The notes beneath the pieces are model-generated. The model was not told the origin of the DNA. It did no database searches and saw only the letters and a program-made list of their open reading frames with translations. Below are positions 22,180-30,866 of a stretch of DNA of 36,608 bases, in pieces (the stretch's first letter is position 1; every line of letters starts with the position of its first letter). Source of the stretch: an uncultured Lachnospiraceae bacterium (GTDB lineage: Bacteria; Bacillota; Clostridia; Lachnospirales; Lachnospiraceae). The translations under genes and the position numbers were made by a program. The DNA is taken from positions 1-36,608 of the forward strand of contig ONEJ01000018.1 in the NCBI GenBank assembly GCA_900316805.1. Direction: 5' to 3'.

Positions 22180-23592
22180 TTAGTTATTCTCTTTTTTCTT
22201 CAGCTCTTTCTCCAGCTCTCTCGGACGAAGATCCACACCTCTGGAGGAATCCGCATCCGGATCATCACCGAAATGATAATCATTTCCAGGCAAAATCAGG
22301 TTCAACAGAATACCTGCGATTGCTGCGATAGCAAGGGAAGTCAGGGTGATAGTGGTTCCTGCAATGGTAAAGGTCAGACCATTGGTGAAACCAAGGCCGC
22401 ACACAAGGATCACACCTGCAATGATCAGGTTACGGGACTTGGTGAAGTCTACGTGATTTTCCACAACGTTGCGGACACCGATGGCAGAGATCATACCATA
22501 GAGGATGAAGCTGACACCGCCGATGATGGATGCCGGCATGGAGCCGATCAGCTCAGACACCTTCGGGAAAAAGCTTAAGATCACTGCATATACTGCGGCA
22601 AGTCTAACTACTTTCGGATCGTGGACGCGGGATAATTCCAGAACACCGGTGTTCTCACCGTAAGTGGTGTTGGCCGGTCCACCAATGAGAGCAGAGAGGG
22701 AAGTTGCGATACCATCTCCGATCAGTGTGCGGTGAAGCCCCGGATCCTCTAAGAAATTCTCGCCTACAGTTGCAGAAATGGCAGACATATCACCAATGTG
22801 CTCCATCATGGTGGCAATGGCAATCGGTGCCATGATCAGGATTGCCGTAATGTTGAATTTGGGCAGCTGGAAGGGTGGGAGTCCCACCGGTGCCGCTGCG
22901 GCAATCCCTGCAAAATTTAAGATGGCAGAGCCGTCCGCATTGGTAATGCCAATCAGATGGAGACACAGGGCAAACAAATAGGAAATCACAACACCTAACA
23001 GAATCGGGATAATCTTAAACATTCCCTTGCCCCAGATGTTAAAAATAATGATGACAGCCAGAGCCACCAGAGCAATCAGCCAGTTGGTGGAAGCATTGCT
23101 GACAGCGGATGGTGCAAGGCTCAGTCCGATACAGATGATGATAGGACCGGTAACAACCGGCGGCAGGAAACGCATAACGCGCTTGACACCAACCAGCTTG
23201 ATAACCAGAGCCAGAACCAGATATAACAGGCCGGCAACCAGGATACCGCCACAGGCGTACTGCAGTTTTTCAGAGTCCGGCATATTCTGGAAGATACCGC
23301 TGTCGAAGCTGGCGATGCTGGCAAAGCCCCCCAGAAAGGCAAATGAGGAACCCAGAAATGCAGGTACCTTCAGCTTGGCACAAAGATGGAAAAACAAAGT
23401 TCCAAGACCGGCACAGAACAAGGTAACCTGTACCGAGAGAATCTGTCCCTCGCTTCCGAAGTAGCTGTTTACCAGAATGGGAACCAGAATGGTTGCACCA
23501 AACATGGCAAACATGTGCTGCAGACCTAAGAGCAGCATTTTCGGGATGCCTAAGACGCTGGCGTCTTTAATAATGTCTTTGTGTTGATTCAT
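22180..23592 (-). CDS. uraA: Uracil/xanthine permease (NCS2 family)
   Basis: A 470-residue nucleobase symporter with about 12-14 membrane segments. The family start (GLQHMFAMFGATILVPILV) and the substrate-site blocks MEHIGDMSAISATVGENF and GGPANTTYGENTGVL are typical of UraA/PyrP. ATG 23592 follows AAGGAGG, and 28 in-frame upstream codons are rejected. The acidic-basic C-terminal tail (~435-470) is cytoplasmic. A small CCCGG/CCGGG hairpin lies in the leader, but I see no convincing PyrR site. The symbol assumes uracil; xanthine is less likely. Confidence 0.92.
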   Translation of the reverse strand: MNQHKDIIKDASVLGIPKMLLLGLQHMFAMFGATILVPILVNSYFGSEGQILSVQVTLFCAGLGTLFFHLCAKLKVPAFLGSSFAFLGGFASIASFDSGIFQNMPDSEKLQYACGGILVAGLLYLVLALVIKLVGVKRVMRFLPPVVTGPIIICIGLSLAPSAVSNASTNWLIALVALAVIIIFNIWGKGMFKIIPILLGVVISYLFALCLHLIGITNADGSAILNFAGIAAAAPVGLPPFQLPKFNITAILIMAPIAIATMMEHIGDMSAISATVGENFLEDPGLHRTLIGDGIATSLSALIGGPANTTYGENTGVLELSRVHDPKVVRLAAVYAVILSFFPKVSELIGSMPASIIGGVSFILYGMISAIGVRNVVENHVDFTKSRNLIIAGVILVCGLGFTNGLTFTIAGTTITLTSLAIAAIAGILLNLILPGNDYHFGDDPDADSSRGVDLRPRELEKELKKKENN

Positions 23593-23682
23593 TGGTAGAA
23601 TCCTCCTTATTCTTTTATGTATGATTCGCCCGGGGGAACCGGGAAATTCAACAAAAGCAGTTCGATACCGATACAAAAGCGT

Positions 23683-24426
23683 TTAGGGGTTCACCGGATC
23701 ATACGAGGGGAGTTCACCTCGGAGCTCCAGATACAGGTTGGTAAGAGTCTGCTTCTGGTAGGGCATGATCCAGAGGCTTCCGATGCCCAGGGTCAGCAGA
23801 TTCAAAAGCTGCATGCCGATAAAGCTCAGATAGATATAAAAAAGTCTTCCCTTATGCTTTTTCATGAGAATTCGGCTGTCATGGATTGCCTGGGTCGGTG
23901 TGAGGTTCGGGTCATCCAGAAGCAGATACAGTGGAAACGTATACAGTAACTGCAGAAATACCGTCAGGATCAGACTGATCACTGTCAGCAGGGTGGAAAT
24001 CAAGACCTGTGTGAGATCCAGGGATTTGTTAGGTTTTATGAAAAGAAAGTAAGCTGCCAGCATCGGCGCAAGGGCAGCTATCTGCATTAGGGTCAGAAGA
24101 AATCCCGTGAGGATGAAACGATCCGGATGATTTTTAAAACCAAAGAATACAGAGTTTAGTTCGTACTCTTTTCCCCTAGCTAAAGACAGGTGGATCTGTG
24201 TCATGCCGGCAGATAATACGACAGAAAGCAGGGAAATCAGAAATTCTGCCAGATAAAAAATGATGGTCTGGGAAACCGGCTGGGAATTTTTCTGAAGCAT
24301 GGAAAATGGCAGTTCCGCTACCATGGGAATGCTTCCGGTGATGAGCAAAGCTGCCATAGGGATTCCATACCGCCCGCTTAAATTCTGTCTTGCCATACGT
24401 TTGAGTTCTTTACAGGGTCTGTTCAT
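23683..24426 (-). CDS. DUF975 family integral membrane protein
   Basis: A 247-residue protein with an amphipathic N-terminal part (KELKRMARQNLSGRYG, a DUF975 hallmark) and about five or six membrane segments. The C-terminal region contains SRILMKKHKGRLFYIYLSFIG, which is typical of this Firmicute family. No biochemical role is established. It sits between the metalloprotease-like gene upstream and uracil permease downstream on the same strand, probably as part of a loose operon. Confidence 0.87.
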   Translation of the reverse strand: MNRPCKELKRMARQNLSGRYGIPMAALLITGSIPMVAELPFSMLQKNSQPVSQTIIFYLAEFLISLLSVVLSAGMTQIHLSLARGKEYELNSVFFGFKNHPDRFILTGFLLTLMQIAALAPMLAAYFLFIKPNKSLDLTQVLISTLLTVISLILTVFLQLLYTFPLYLLLDDPNLTPTQAIHDSRILMKKHKGRLFYIYLSFIGMQLLNLLTLGIGSLWIMPYQKQTLTNLYLELRGELPSYDPVNP

Positions 24427-24443
24427 AATTAAGTAAAACTCCT

Positions 24444-25025
24444 TTAAACAGCGAGGTCAATGTTGGCTCCGAGAAAGCGCGGAGTATCATAGGCTTTCAG
24501 TTCCTTCTGATAAGGGTTGTCCTCGTTTGTGTATTTGATCATCGTGTTCGTGGTGCCTCCCGACACGTAGCTTCGTCCGCACTCCGGACAAATGGCTGTG
24601 TGGATATTGACTGTTGCCGATAAAACTTTGCCGTTATTTTTGGCAGCTTTGTTGTAGGCATTGGTTACGTGCTCATTCTCATGTGCCCGCACAGCGGCGC
24701 CGGCAGACTGGGGAGAAATATGGGCGGCGGATTTGAAAGAGACATTACTTTCATCGGAGCCGTCCTGATATTTGCGGGTTTTACAGGTTTCGCAGTCCTC
24801 CGGGGAGGAGCGGCGACCCGGTTTCTTATTCTTATCCGGATCTGCATTCTTGACAGGTGACTGGGAGTCAGGTCGTTTCGTATTTTCCGTGGAGTCTGTT
24901 GAAGCAGGTTTGTTTTTCTGCGCTTCAGAAAACGCGGAGGAATCCTGTGGCATCTCGTCTGCATGATAATTCTGGGTCGTGAAATTATATGGCCTGTAGT
25001 TGCCGTAACCGGTTCCAATTGTCAT
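24444..25025 (-). CDS. SprA-related putative metalloprotease
   Basis: A 193-residue protein. Residues 1-75 are polar, Ser/Lys/Pro-rich and probably disordered. After that, a Cys pair (CETC, 78-81), the block SAGAAVRAHENEHV with an HExxH zinc motif (115-119), and a second Cys pair (CPEC, 146-149) followed by GRSYVSGGTT are seen. This arrangement matches the SprA-related family, named from Shewanella and widespread in Clostridia, whose function is poorly known. No signal peptide is visible. A strong RBS (AAAGGAGGGG) precedes it; 97 bases separate it from the divergent DUF2752 gene. Confidence 0.8.
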   Translation of the reverse strand: MTIGTGYGNYRPYNFTTQNYHADEMPQDSSAFSEAQKNKPASTDSTENTKRPDSQSPVKNADPDKNKKPGRRSSPEDCETCKTRKYQDGSDESNVSFKSAAHISPQSAGAAVRAHENEHVTNAYNKAAKNNGKVLSATVNIHTAICPECGRSYVSGGTTNTMIKYTNEDNPYQKELKAYDTPRFLGANIDLAV

Positions 25026-25122
25026 AAAACCCCTCCTTTCGTTTGACTTTGACTTTCACTTTCATCTATATTATGATGTTGTTGTCATAAGATGAAATAT
25101 TATCTATCAGAGGATAAAAAGT

Positions 25123-25566
25123 ATGCGTAAACAACTGTTAAAAACGGATCCGCTGCTGGATCTATGCTTCTATATCATTGGCTGGGTGTGCCTTGGACTT
25201 GTAGTCCTTGGCTGTATCGCAGTAAAGCTTGGCGTCCTTCAGATGCTGGGTGGGCTTCCTCCCTGCGCCCTGCACCGGCTGACAGGATATTACTGCCCTG
25301 GCTGTGGCGGAACCCGCGCCGTTGTGGCACTTTTCCATGGAAAAATCCTGACTTCCCTCTATTACCATCCCATCGTTGTCTATACGGCAGTGATGGGGAG
25401 CTGGTTCATGGTCTCCCAGACGATGGAACGCCTGTCCAAGGGAAAATGGAAAGTGGGACTTCGTTACCGGGATATCTATCTTTGGATCGCACTGGCAATC
25501 GTAGTGCTGAACTGTCTGGTCAAAAATCTGGTTCTGGCAATTACCGGAGTCCCACCTATGGCATAA
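25123..25566 (+). CDS. DUF2752 membrane protein
   Basis: A 147-residue protein with about three membrane segments and the family signature YYCPGCGGTRAV (Cys58, Cys61) between the first two. It is widespread in Clostridia and Bacteroidetes; the function is unknown. The paired cysteines could bind metal or form a disulfide. It is divergent from the SprA-like gene, and its 3' end overlaps the convergent DUF4190 gene by 11 bases. Confidence 0.87.
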   Translation: MRKQLLKTDPLLDLCFYIIGWVCLGLVVLGCIAVKLGVLQMLGGLPPCALHRLTGYYCPGCGGTRAVVALFHGKILTSLYYHPIVVYTAVMGSWFMVSQTMERLSKGKWKVGLRYRDIYLWIALAIVVLNCLVKNLVLAITGVPPMA

Positions 25567-25936
25567 GCTGCTGCATCATCTCGTTGTAATCCATGTCGGC
25601 CATATCGGCAGAAGCCTTCAGAATTCCCTCGATACTGCCATATTGCAGCAGAGCCACCGCGAAGGAAAGTCCGTATAAGATAATTGTAGCTGAAAGACCA
25701 ATAATTCCAAGAATCAGCCCAAGCTGTGCTCTGGCCCCATAAGTCATACCGCCGCCCCGGGAAAGGGATGCGAAGATGATGGCAAGGGCACCGCAGGGAA
25801 TCGAAATATACAGGCAGGTACAGCTTATGAGGGAGATGATCCCAAGGGTCATGGCTGTAATCTCCATGCGTTCCGACCGGCGGTATGGGCCCGGCTGGTA
25901 AAAAGTATTGTTGTATGGCTGGTTTTGCATATCCAT
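25556..25936 (-). CDS. DUF4190 domain membrane protein
   Basis: A 126-residue protein with a polar Tyr/Asn/Gln/Pro N-terminus (~1-25) and two membrane segments (MTLGIISLISCTCLYISIP and LGLILGIIGLSATIILYGLS) flanking the small loop SRGGGMTYGARAQ, the DUF4190 pattern. The acidic C-terminal tail lies outside the domain. Function unknown; such proteins are common in Lachnospiraceae. The gene converges on and slightly overlaps the DUF2752 gene, with no room for a terminator between them. Confidence 0.82.
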   Translation of the reverse strand: MDMQNQPYNNTFYQPGPYRRSERMEITAMTLGIISLISCTCLYISIPCGALAIIFASLSRGGGMTYGARAQLGLILGIIGLSATIILYGLSFAVALLQYGSIEGILKASADMADMDYNEMMQQLMP

Positions 25937-25960
25937 TTGAGGCCTCCGTAATTGGTACTC

Positions 25961-25990
25961 TTGATTTTATTCTATCACTTCATATATAAT
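25961..25990 (+). promoter_or_regulatory. Promoter of tex
   Basis: TTGATT (25961-25966), 18-bp spacer, TATAAT (25985-25990), 37 bases before the start codon. Confidence 0.6.
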
Positions 25991-26027
25991 AGGAAAAGCA
26001 AAAAATGCATTGAAAGGAAATTTTTAT

Positions 26028-28370
26028 ATGGAAATCTCAGAGAAAATAGCACAGGAACTTGGAATTCGGCCCGGTCAGGCACAGGCAGCCATTCAGCTGA
26101 TCGATGAGGGATGCACGATCCCTTTTATTGCCAGATACCGCAAGGAAGCCACCGGCGCGCTGAACGATGAGGTTCTTCGTGATTTATATGACCGTCTGGT
26201 CTATCTTAGAAACCTGGAGGATAAAAAGCAGACCGTCATTGCTTCCATTGAGGAGCAGGGCAAGCTGACAGAGGAGCTCCGCGCCCAGATTCTGGCAGCC
26301 GAGACTCAGGTGGCGGTGGATGATCTGTACCGCCCGTACCGTCCGAAACGCCGGACAAGAGCCACCATCGCGAAAGAAAAGGGGTTAGAGTCACTGGCAG
26401 AGCTTATTATGAAGCAGGAACTTTCCACACCCCTTATGGAGGAGGCGGCAAAGTATATTAACCCGGAGAAAGAGGTGCAGACGGCCGAGGAGGCTCTGGC
26501 GGGAGCAAAGGATATCCTTGCGGAAGCAGTTTCCGACAATGCAGATTACCGTACCAGAATCCGTGAGCTTACCATGAAGGAGGGACGGCTTCTCTCCAAT
26601 GCCAAGGATCCGGAGGCGGAATCCGTATACGAAATGTATTACGAGTTTGACGAGGCACTTTCCAAGGTGGCAGGACACCGTACCCTCGCCATTAACCGCG
26701 GGGAGAAGGAGAAATTCCTTGTGGTAAAACTGGAAGCTCCGGTGGAAAAAATCGTAGATTATCTGGAGCGTCAGCTGATTACCAATGGGCAGGCAGAAAC
26801 GGCCCAGGTGCTCCGGGATGTAGCAGAGGATGCTTATGACCGCCTGATCGCACCGGCCATCGAGCGGGAGATTCGAAACGATCTGACGGAAAAAGCCGAA
26901 GACGGTGCCATCAAGGTTTTCGGAAAGAACTTAGAGCAGCTTCTCATGCAGCCTCCAATTGCAGGACAGGTGGTTCTGGGCTGGGATCCGGCCTTTCGTA
27001 CCGGCTGTAAGCTGGCGGTTGTGGATCCGACCGGAAAGGTATTGGATACCACCGTCATTTATCCGACGGCTCCCCAGAACAAGGTGGAAGAGGCTAAGGC
27101 CGTATTAAAGAAGCTGATTTCCAAGTATCACATTACTCTGATTTCCCTTGGAAACGGAACGGCATCCCGGGAATCCGAGCAGATTATTGTGGAGCTGTTA
27201 AAAGAGATTCCCGTACCGGTGCAGTACGTGATTGTCAACGAGGCGGGAGCTTCCGTCTATTCAGCCAGCAAGCTGGCCACAGAGGAATTCCCGAATTTCG
27301 ATGTAGGGCAGAGAAGTGCGGCTTCCATGGCCCGCCGTCTGCAGGATCCACTGGCAGAGCTTGTGAAGATCGATCCGAAATCCATCGGTGTGGGCCAGTA
27401 CCAGCATGACATGAATCAGAAGAAGTTAAGCGAAGCCCTGTCCGGTGTGGTGGAGGACTGCGTGAACCGCGTGGGTGTGGATTTGAATACTGCTTCCGCG
27501 TCCCTGTTAGAATACATTTCCGGCATCAGCAAGACTATCGCGAAGAATATTGTGGCTTTCCGGGAAGAAAACGGAGAATTTACCGCCCGCTCCCAGTTGC
27601 TTAAGGTGGCAAAGCTGGGCCCCAAGGCTTACGAGCAGTGTGCCGGCTTTATGCGGATCACCGGTGGAAAGAATCCGTTAGATGCCACCGGCGTTCACCC
27701 GGAATCCTATGGGGCAACCAAGGAATTGTTGGAAAAATCAGGCTATACCTTAAAGGATGTGGAGAGCCGTGCGGTGGCCGGTATCTCCAAAAAAATCAGT
27801 GATTACAAGACCCTGGCAGAAGAACTAGGCATCGGAGAACTGACCCTTCGGGATATCGTGAAGGAACTGGAAAAGCCTGCCCGAGATCCCAGAGAGGATA
27901 TGCCAAAGCCTATTCTTCGAAGCGATGTGCTGGAGATCAAGGATCTGCAGCCGGGTATGGTACTCAAAGGCACGGTGCGCAACGTCATTGATTTCGGTGT
28001 GTTTGTGGATATCGGCGTACATCAGGACGGACTAGTACATATTTCAGAAATCTGTGACCACTTTATCAAACATCCCCTGGAGGCCGTCAGTGTCGGAGAT
28101 GTCGTGGAGGTCAAGGTGTTGTCCGTGGACGTGAAGAAGGAACGGATCCAGCTTTCCATGAAGACCGGAACCAATCAGGTAAAGGCTCCGGCCGGCGCCT
28201 TTGGCGGTAGTGGCTCCGGGGAGCGCAAATCCGGAGGAAACAAGGCCGGAGGAAACCGCAGATCCGGTGGGCGCGGAGCGGATTCCGGAAACCGGAACTC
28301 TGGCGGAAAGAATAAGAAGGATCAGGGACTAAACCTGTCAGGACTTAAGAACTTTATGCACAATCGTTAA
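26028..28370 (+). CDS. tex: Tex family RNA-binding transcription accessory protein
   Basis: A 780-residue homologue of Tex/YdcI. The N-terminal helical region starts with the characteristic GCTIPFIARYRKEATGALND. A YqgF-like RNase H-fold domain (GWDPAFRTGCKLAVVD, ~321-336) follows, then helix-hairpin-helix repeats (VGVDLNTASASLLEYI) and an S1 RNA-binding domain at ~641-712 (GTVRNVIDFGVFVDIGVHQDG). The last ~65 residues are a Gly/Arg/Ser/Lys/Asn-rich tail that probably adds nucleic-acid affinity. ATG 26028 follows GAAAGGAAA and is preferred to TTG 26010. It is a conserved housekeeping factor linked to transcription and stress. Confidence 0.95.
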   Translation: MEISEKIAQELGIRPGQAQAAIQLIDEGCTIPFIARYRKEATGALNDEVLRDLYDRLVYLRNLEDKKQTVIASIEEQGKLTEELRAQILAAETQVAVDDLYRPYRPKRRTRATIAKEKGLESLAELIMKQELSTPLMEEAAKYINPEKEVQTAEEALAGAKDILAEAVSDNADYRTRIRELTMKEGRLLSNAKDPEAESVYEMYYEFDEALSKVAGHRTLAINRGEKEKFLVVKLEAPVEKIVDYLERQLITNGQAETAQVLRDVAEDAYDRLIAPAIEREIRNDLTEKAEDGAIKVFGKNLEQLLMQPPIAGQVVLGWDPAFRTGCKLAVVDPTGKVLDTTVIYPTAPQNKVEEAKAVLKKLISKYHITLISLGNGTASRESEQIIVELLKEIPVPVQYVIVNEAGASVYSASKLATEEFPNFDVGQRSAASMARRLQDPLAELVKIDPKSIGVGQYQHDMNQKKLSEALSGVVEDCVNRVGVDLNTASASLLEYISGISKTIAKNIVAFREENGEFTARSQLLKVAKLGPKAYEQCAGFMRITGGKNPLDATGVHPESYGATKELLEKSGYTLKDVESRAVAGISKKISDYKTLAEELGIGELTLRDIVKELEKPARDPREDMPKPILRSDVLEIKDLQPGMVLKGTVRNVIDFGVFVDIGVHQDGLVHISEICDHFIKHPLEAVSVGDVVEVKVLSVDVKKERIQLSMKTGTNQVKAPAGAFGGSGSGERKSGGNKAGGNRRSGGRGADSGNRNSGGKNKKDQGLNLSGLKNFMHNR

Positions 28371-28386
28371 TTTCGGGGGGAGCGTT

Positions 28387-29739
28387 ATGAAAAATAGTAA
28401 AATGATTCGGGCAGCAGCAGTTGTACTGTCTGCGGCATTACTGACAATATCATCTGTGGGAAATGTATACGCCGGTGTGTGTACGGAAAAGAAAACGTCC
28501 GTGAAAAAGTCCATTACCGCAGAAGGATCCTATGCCAACTGGGATGGTGTGACAAACGTATCGCAGTTTGCCGATGAAAAAGGGAATTTTTGTTTTGCCT
28601 ATGACAACGGAAAATATGTGACGGTTGTAAAGGGAAAGAACAAGATCAATCTCAAAAAGAAAACCTCGACCTTTGGTGCAGTTACCTGCGATGCAGAGGG
28701 ATATTTTTACGTGGTAACCGGTGCTGCCAACAGTTCGACAGACAGGAATAAGAATACGGTATATGTTTCCAAATATGATACGAAGGGCAAACTGCTTGGA
28801 TCCGTGGGGGATGATGGAAGTTCCAGCCTCGCTTATTATTACAATGATTCTTTTCGTACCCAGATTCCTTTCGATGGCGGGAATTGCGATGTGGCCGTAA
28901 ACGGCGATTATCTTGCTGTCAATTATGCAAGAGAAATGTACAGCGGACATCAAAGTAATTCGCTGCTTTTGGTCGACACCGAAACCATGAAAAAAGTACA
29001 TGTGGATGCCTACTATAATTCCCATTCCTTTGCCCAGCGGGTAGTCCCTTATCAAAACGAGTTTCTTCTTGCCAGTGAAGGAGATTGTTATGACCGGGCA
29101 TTTACCTTGTCCACCACTAAGATACAGGCGGGCATGTGCAGCTCACAGAATACCTTTGATTTCTGGGTGAAAAAGGGCACCTTGAATGACTGGAATATGT
29201 TTGCACTCAACAATAATTTTGCACATTTGGGAGGCATTGCGGCAGGAAAGGGTAATCAGGCTGCATTGGTTGCCACATCAGCCAAGTCATTAAGCAGCAA
29301 AGCCCTGAAGGAAAATGAGCAGTTATTCATCCAGATCTTTGACCCTCAAAAAGATCTCAGCAAGGAAAACGGATATATTACCAAGGGGACGCGAAGCGGC
29401 CTGGCGGGACCAAACGGAGATGAGCAGGTCACAAATTATGGTGTGAAATGGCTGACAAATTACAGCAGCAGCTACACCATCAGCAATCCCCAGGTGGTTT
29501 CCACCACGAAGGGGAACTATGTGGTTTTATTCGAGCACTATAAAGGTTTAACTTATCAGGGTGTTTATTATATGGTAATTAATTCCACTGGGAAAATGGT
29601 GGTCAAAGCCACAAGGCTGTCTGCTAACGGATATTTGAATCCAAGCGAAATGCCCGTTTACACAAAAGGTAAGGTATACTGGGCTGGAAACAGCAGGAAG
29701 GATCAGTATATTTACATCAATAGTTTTGCGGTGAAATAA
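28387..29739 (+). CDS. Secreted protein of unknown function (predicted beta-propeller-like)
   Basis: A 450-residue protein with a clear signal peptide (MKNSKMIRAAAVVLSAALLTISSVGNVYA, cleavage near residue 29). The mature part alternates short hydrophobic beta-strand-like stretches with Gly/Asn/Asp turns, for example GNFCFAYDNGKYVTVV, GYFYVVTGAA, GDYLAVNYA, NEFLLASEGD and GNYVVLFEHY, recurring every 40-60 residues. This suggests a beta-propeller. No catalytic motif, sortase signal or cell-wall repeat is visible. It lies 16 bases after tex with GGGGGGAG as RBS. I do not recognise the family. Confidence 0.75.
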   Translation: MKNSKMIRAAAVVLSAALLTISSVGNVYAGVCTEKKTSVKKSITAEGSYANWDGVTNVSQFADEKGNFCFAYDNGKYVTVVKGKNKINLKKKTSTFGAVTCDAEGYFYVVTGAANSSTDRNKNTVYVSKYDTKGKLLGSVGDDGSSSLAYYYNDSFRTQIPFDGGNCDVAVNGDYLAVNYAREMYSGHQSNSLLLVDTETMKKVHVDAYYNSHSFAQRVVPYQNEFLLASEGDCYDRAFTLSTTKIQAGMCSSQNTFDFWVKKGTLNDWNMFALNNNFAHLGGIAAGKGNQAALVATSAKSLSSKALKENEQLFIQIFDPQKDLSKENGYITKGTRSGLAGPNGDEQVTNYGVKWLTNYSSSYTISNPQVVSTTKGNYVVLFEHYKGLTYQGVYYMVINSTGKMVVKATRLSANGYLNPSEMPVYTKGKVYWAGNSRKDQYIYINSFAVK

Positions 29740-29749
29740 CCAAAAACAG

Positions 29750-29778
29750 TTGACATTCGCACCTAAAGTGAATACAAT
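29750..29778 (+). promoter_or_regulatory. Promoter of the riboflavin transporter transcript
   Basis: TTGACA (29750-29755), 17-bp spacer, TACAAT (29773-29778), about 23 bases before the FMN riboswitch. Confidence 0.85.
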
Positions 29779-29800
29779 AGTAACGTATAAATGAACAGGA

Positions 29801-29934
29801 ATTCTTCGGGGCAGGGTGATACAGCAGCAATACATACTGTAGATTCCCGACCGACGGTATAGTCCGTGAACTGCCTTGGCAGCCGAACCGGTGAGATTCC
29901 GGTACCGACAGTATAGTCTGGATGAGAGAAGAAA
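29801..29934 (+). ncRNA. FMN riboswitch (RFN element)
   Basis: The conserved RFN core is visible: GGGGCAGGGTGA near the 5' end, GATTCCCGACCG, GGTATAGTCC, CCGGTGAGATTCCGGTACCGACAG in two parts, and a final GGATG. P1 pairs TTCTTC (29802-29807) with GAAGAA (29928-29933). FMN binding would favour the terminator at 29984-30016 and shut off ribU. Confidence 0.95.
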
Positions 29935-29983
29935 ACATCAGTTGGATCTGCTGGCTGCAGGTCTGTTATAAGCATGATGAGAA

Positions 29984-30016
29984 CCCCGATTGTAGAGATA
30001 CGATCGGGGATTTTTT
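29984..30016 (+). terminator. Riboswitch expression-platform terminator
   Basis: CCCCGAT (29984-29990) pairs with ATCGGGG (30003-30009), followed by A and six T, about 60 bases ahead of the ribU start codon. It is the FMN-controlled stop. Confidence 0.9.
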
Positions 30017-30077
30017 CCTTTACGAACTTGGAATTCCTGACAGATGTTCATCAACAAGTAGAAAAGGAGAGAAAACA

Positions 30078-30704
30078 ATGAACAACGAAACCAAAGCAGC
30101 AAACACAACCACCAGAGGGATGAGCCGGAGCGTGCGATATGTGACTGTGACAGCAATGCTGGCTGCAATCTCATTTATCCTGCAGTATATTGAGATTTCT
30201 ATTCCGATTATGCCGGCCTTTATCAAATTTGACTTTTCAGATCTTCCGGCACTTCTGGGAAGTTTTGCCATGGGACCGGTATGCGGCGTACTGATCTGCC
30301 TTGTGAAGAATGTGCTGCACCTTGCTTTTTCCAACAGTATGTTTGTAGGAGAACTGTCCAATTTTATACTTGGAGCTGTGTTTGTGGCAGTTGCAGGGGT
30401 AATTTACAAGAAGAAGAAAACAAAGATGGGCGCTTTTGTGGGCGGTATGACCGGAGCTCTTGTGATGGGAGGCTTCAGCTTGATCTCTAACTATTTTCTG
30501 GTTTATCCGGTATACTATAAGGTAATGCCTCAGGAGGTGATTTTGAATATGTATCAGGCAATTCTTCCGTCTGTGAAGTCAATTTTCCAGAGTCTGGTAT
30601 GCTTCAATCTCCCATTTACCATCGTGAAGGGGTTTATCGCAGTAGCCATCTGCATGCTGATTTACAAGCCGCTGTCCCCGATTTTAAAGGGAAAGCAGGA
30701 CTAA
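30078..30704 (+). CDS. ribU: Riboflavin ECF transporter S component
   Basis: A 208-residue membrane protein, the riboflavin-binding subunit of an energy-coupling factor transporter. It has about six membrane segments. The family start VTAMLAAISFILQYIEI, PIMPAFIKFDFSDLPALLGSFAMGP and CLVKNVLHL are recognisable. The control by an FMN riboswitch directly upstream supports riboflavin as substrate. The start at ATG 30078 follows AAAGGAGAG (30061-30069); longer in-frame starts would overlap the terminator. The ATPase and T subunits are not in the window and are presumably shared. Confidence 0.94.
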   Translation: MNNETKAANTTTRGMSRSVRYVTVTAMLAAISFILQYIEISIPIMPAFIKFDFSDLPALLGSFAMGPVCGVLICLVKNVLHLAFSNSMFVGELSNFILGAVFVAVAGVIYKKKKTKMGAFVGGMTGALVMGGFSLISNYFLVYPVYYKVMPQEVILNMYQAILPSVKSIFQSLVCFNLPFTIVKGFIAVAICMLIYKPLSPILKGKQD

Positions 30705-30730
30705 TATCAGGGAACTGAAAAATATTTTTT

Positions 30731-30758
30731 GCGCACCGCAGACGTGGTGCGCTTTTTT
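30731..30758 (+). terminator. Intrinsic terminator after ribU
   Basis: GCGCACC (30731-30737), 8-base loop, GGTGCGC (30746-30752), then six T. Confidence 0.9.
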
Positions 30759-30801
30759 CTTTCCTTTTTGCTAAGAAACTGCTATAATATTAGCTGCAAA
30801 C

Positions 30802-30840
30802 ATCAGTCCGGTTGCCTGGGGCAAATTATACAGGACTGAT
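30802..30840 (+). repeat. Structured leader hairpin related to repeat copies A and B
   Basis: Outer stem ATCAGTCC (30802-30809) with GGACTGAT (30833-30840), perfect 8 bp; inner TTGCC-TGG-GGCAA (30812-30824) followed by ATTATACA. The TTGCC-N3-GGCAAATT core equals that of copy B (15473-15552). It lies 26 bases before the YcxB-like start codon. Confidence 0.4.
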
Positions 30841-30866
30841 ACGTAAAGACAGGAGACAAGAAAGAA

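Noticed and set aside
23593-23682. PyrR-type attenuator ahead of uracil permease
   Set aside because: A short CCCGG/CCGGG hairpin exists, but there is no U-run after it and no recognisable PyrR-binding loop.
29922-30077. Longer start for the riboflavin transporter
   Set aside because: The extra 52 codons would cover the riboswitch 3' end and its terminator and have no RBS; ATG 30078 has AAAGGAGAG upstream.
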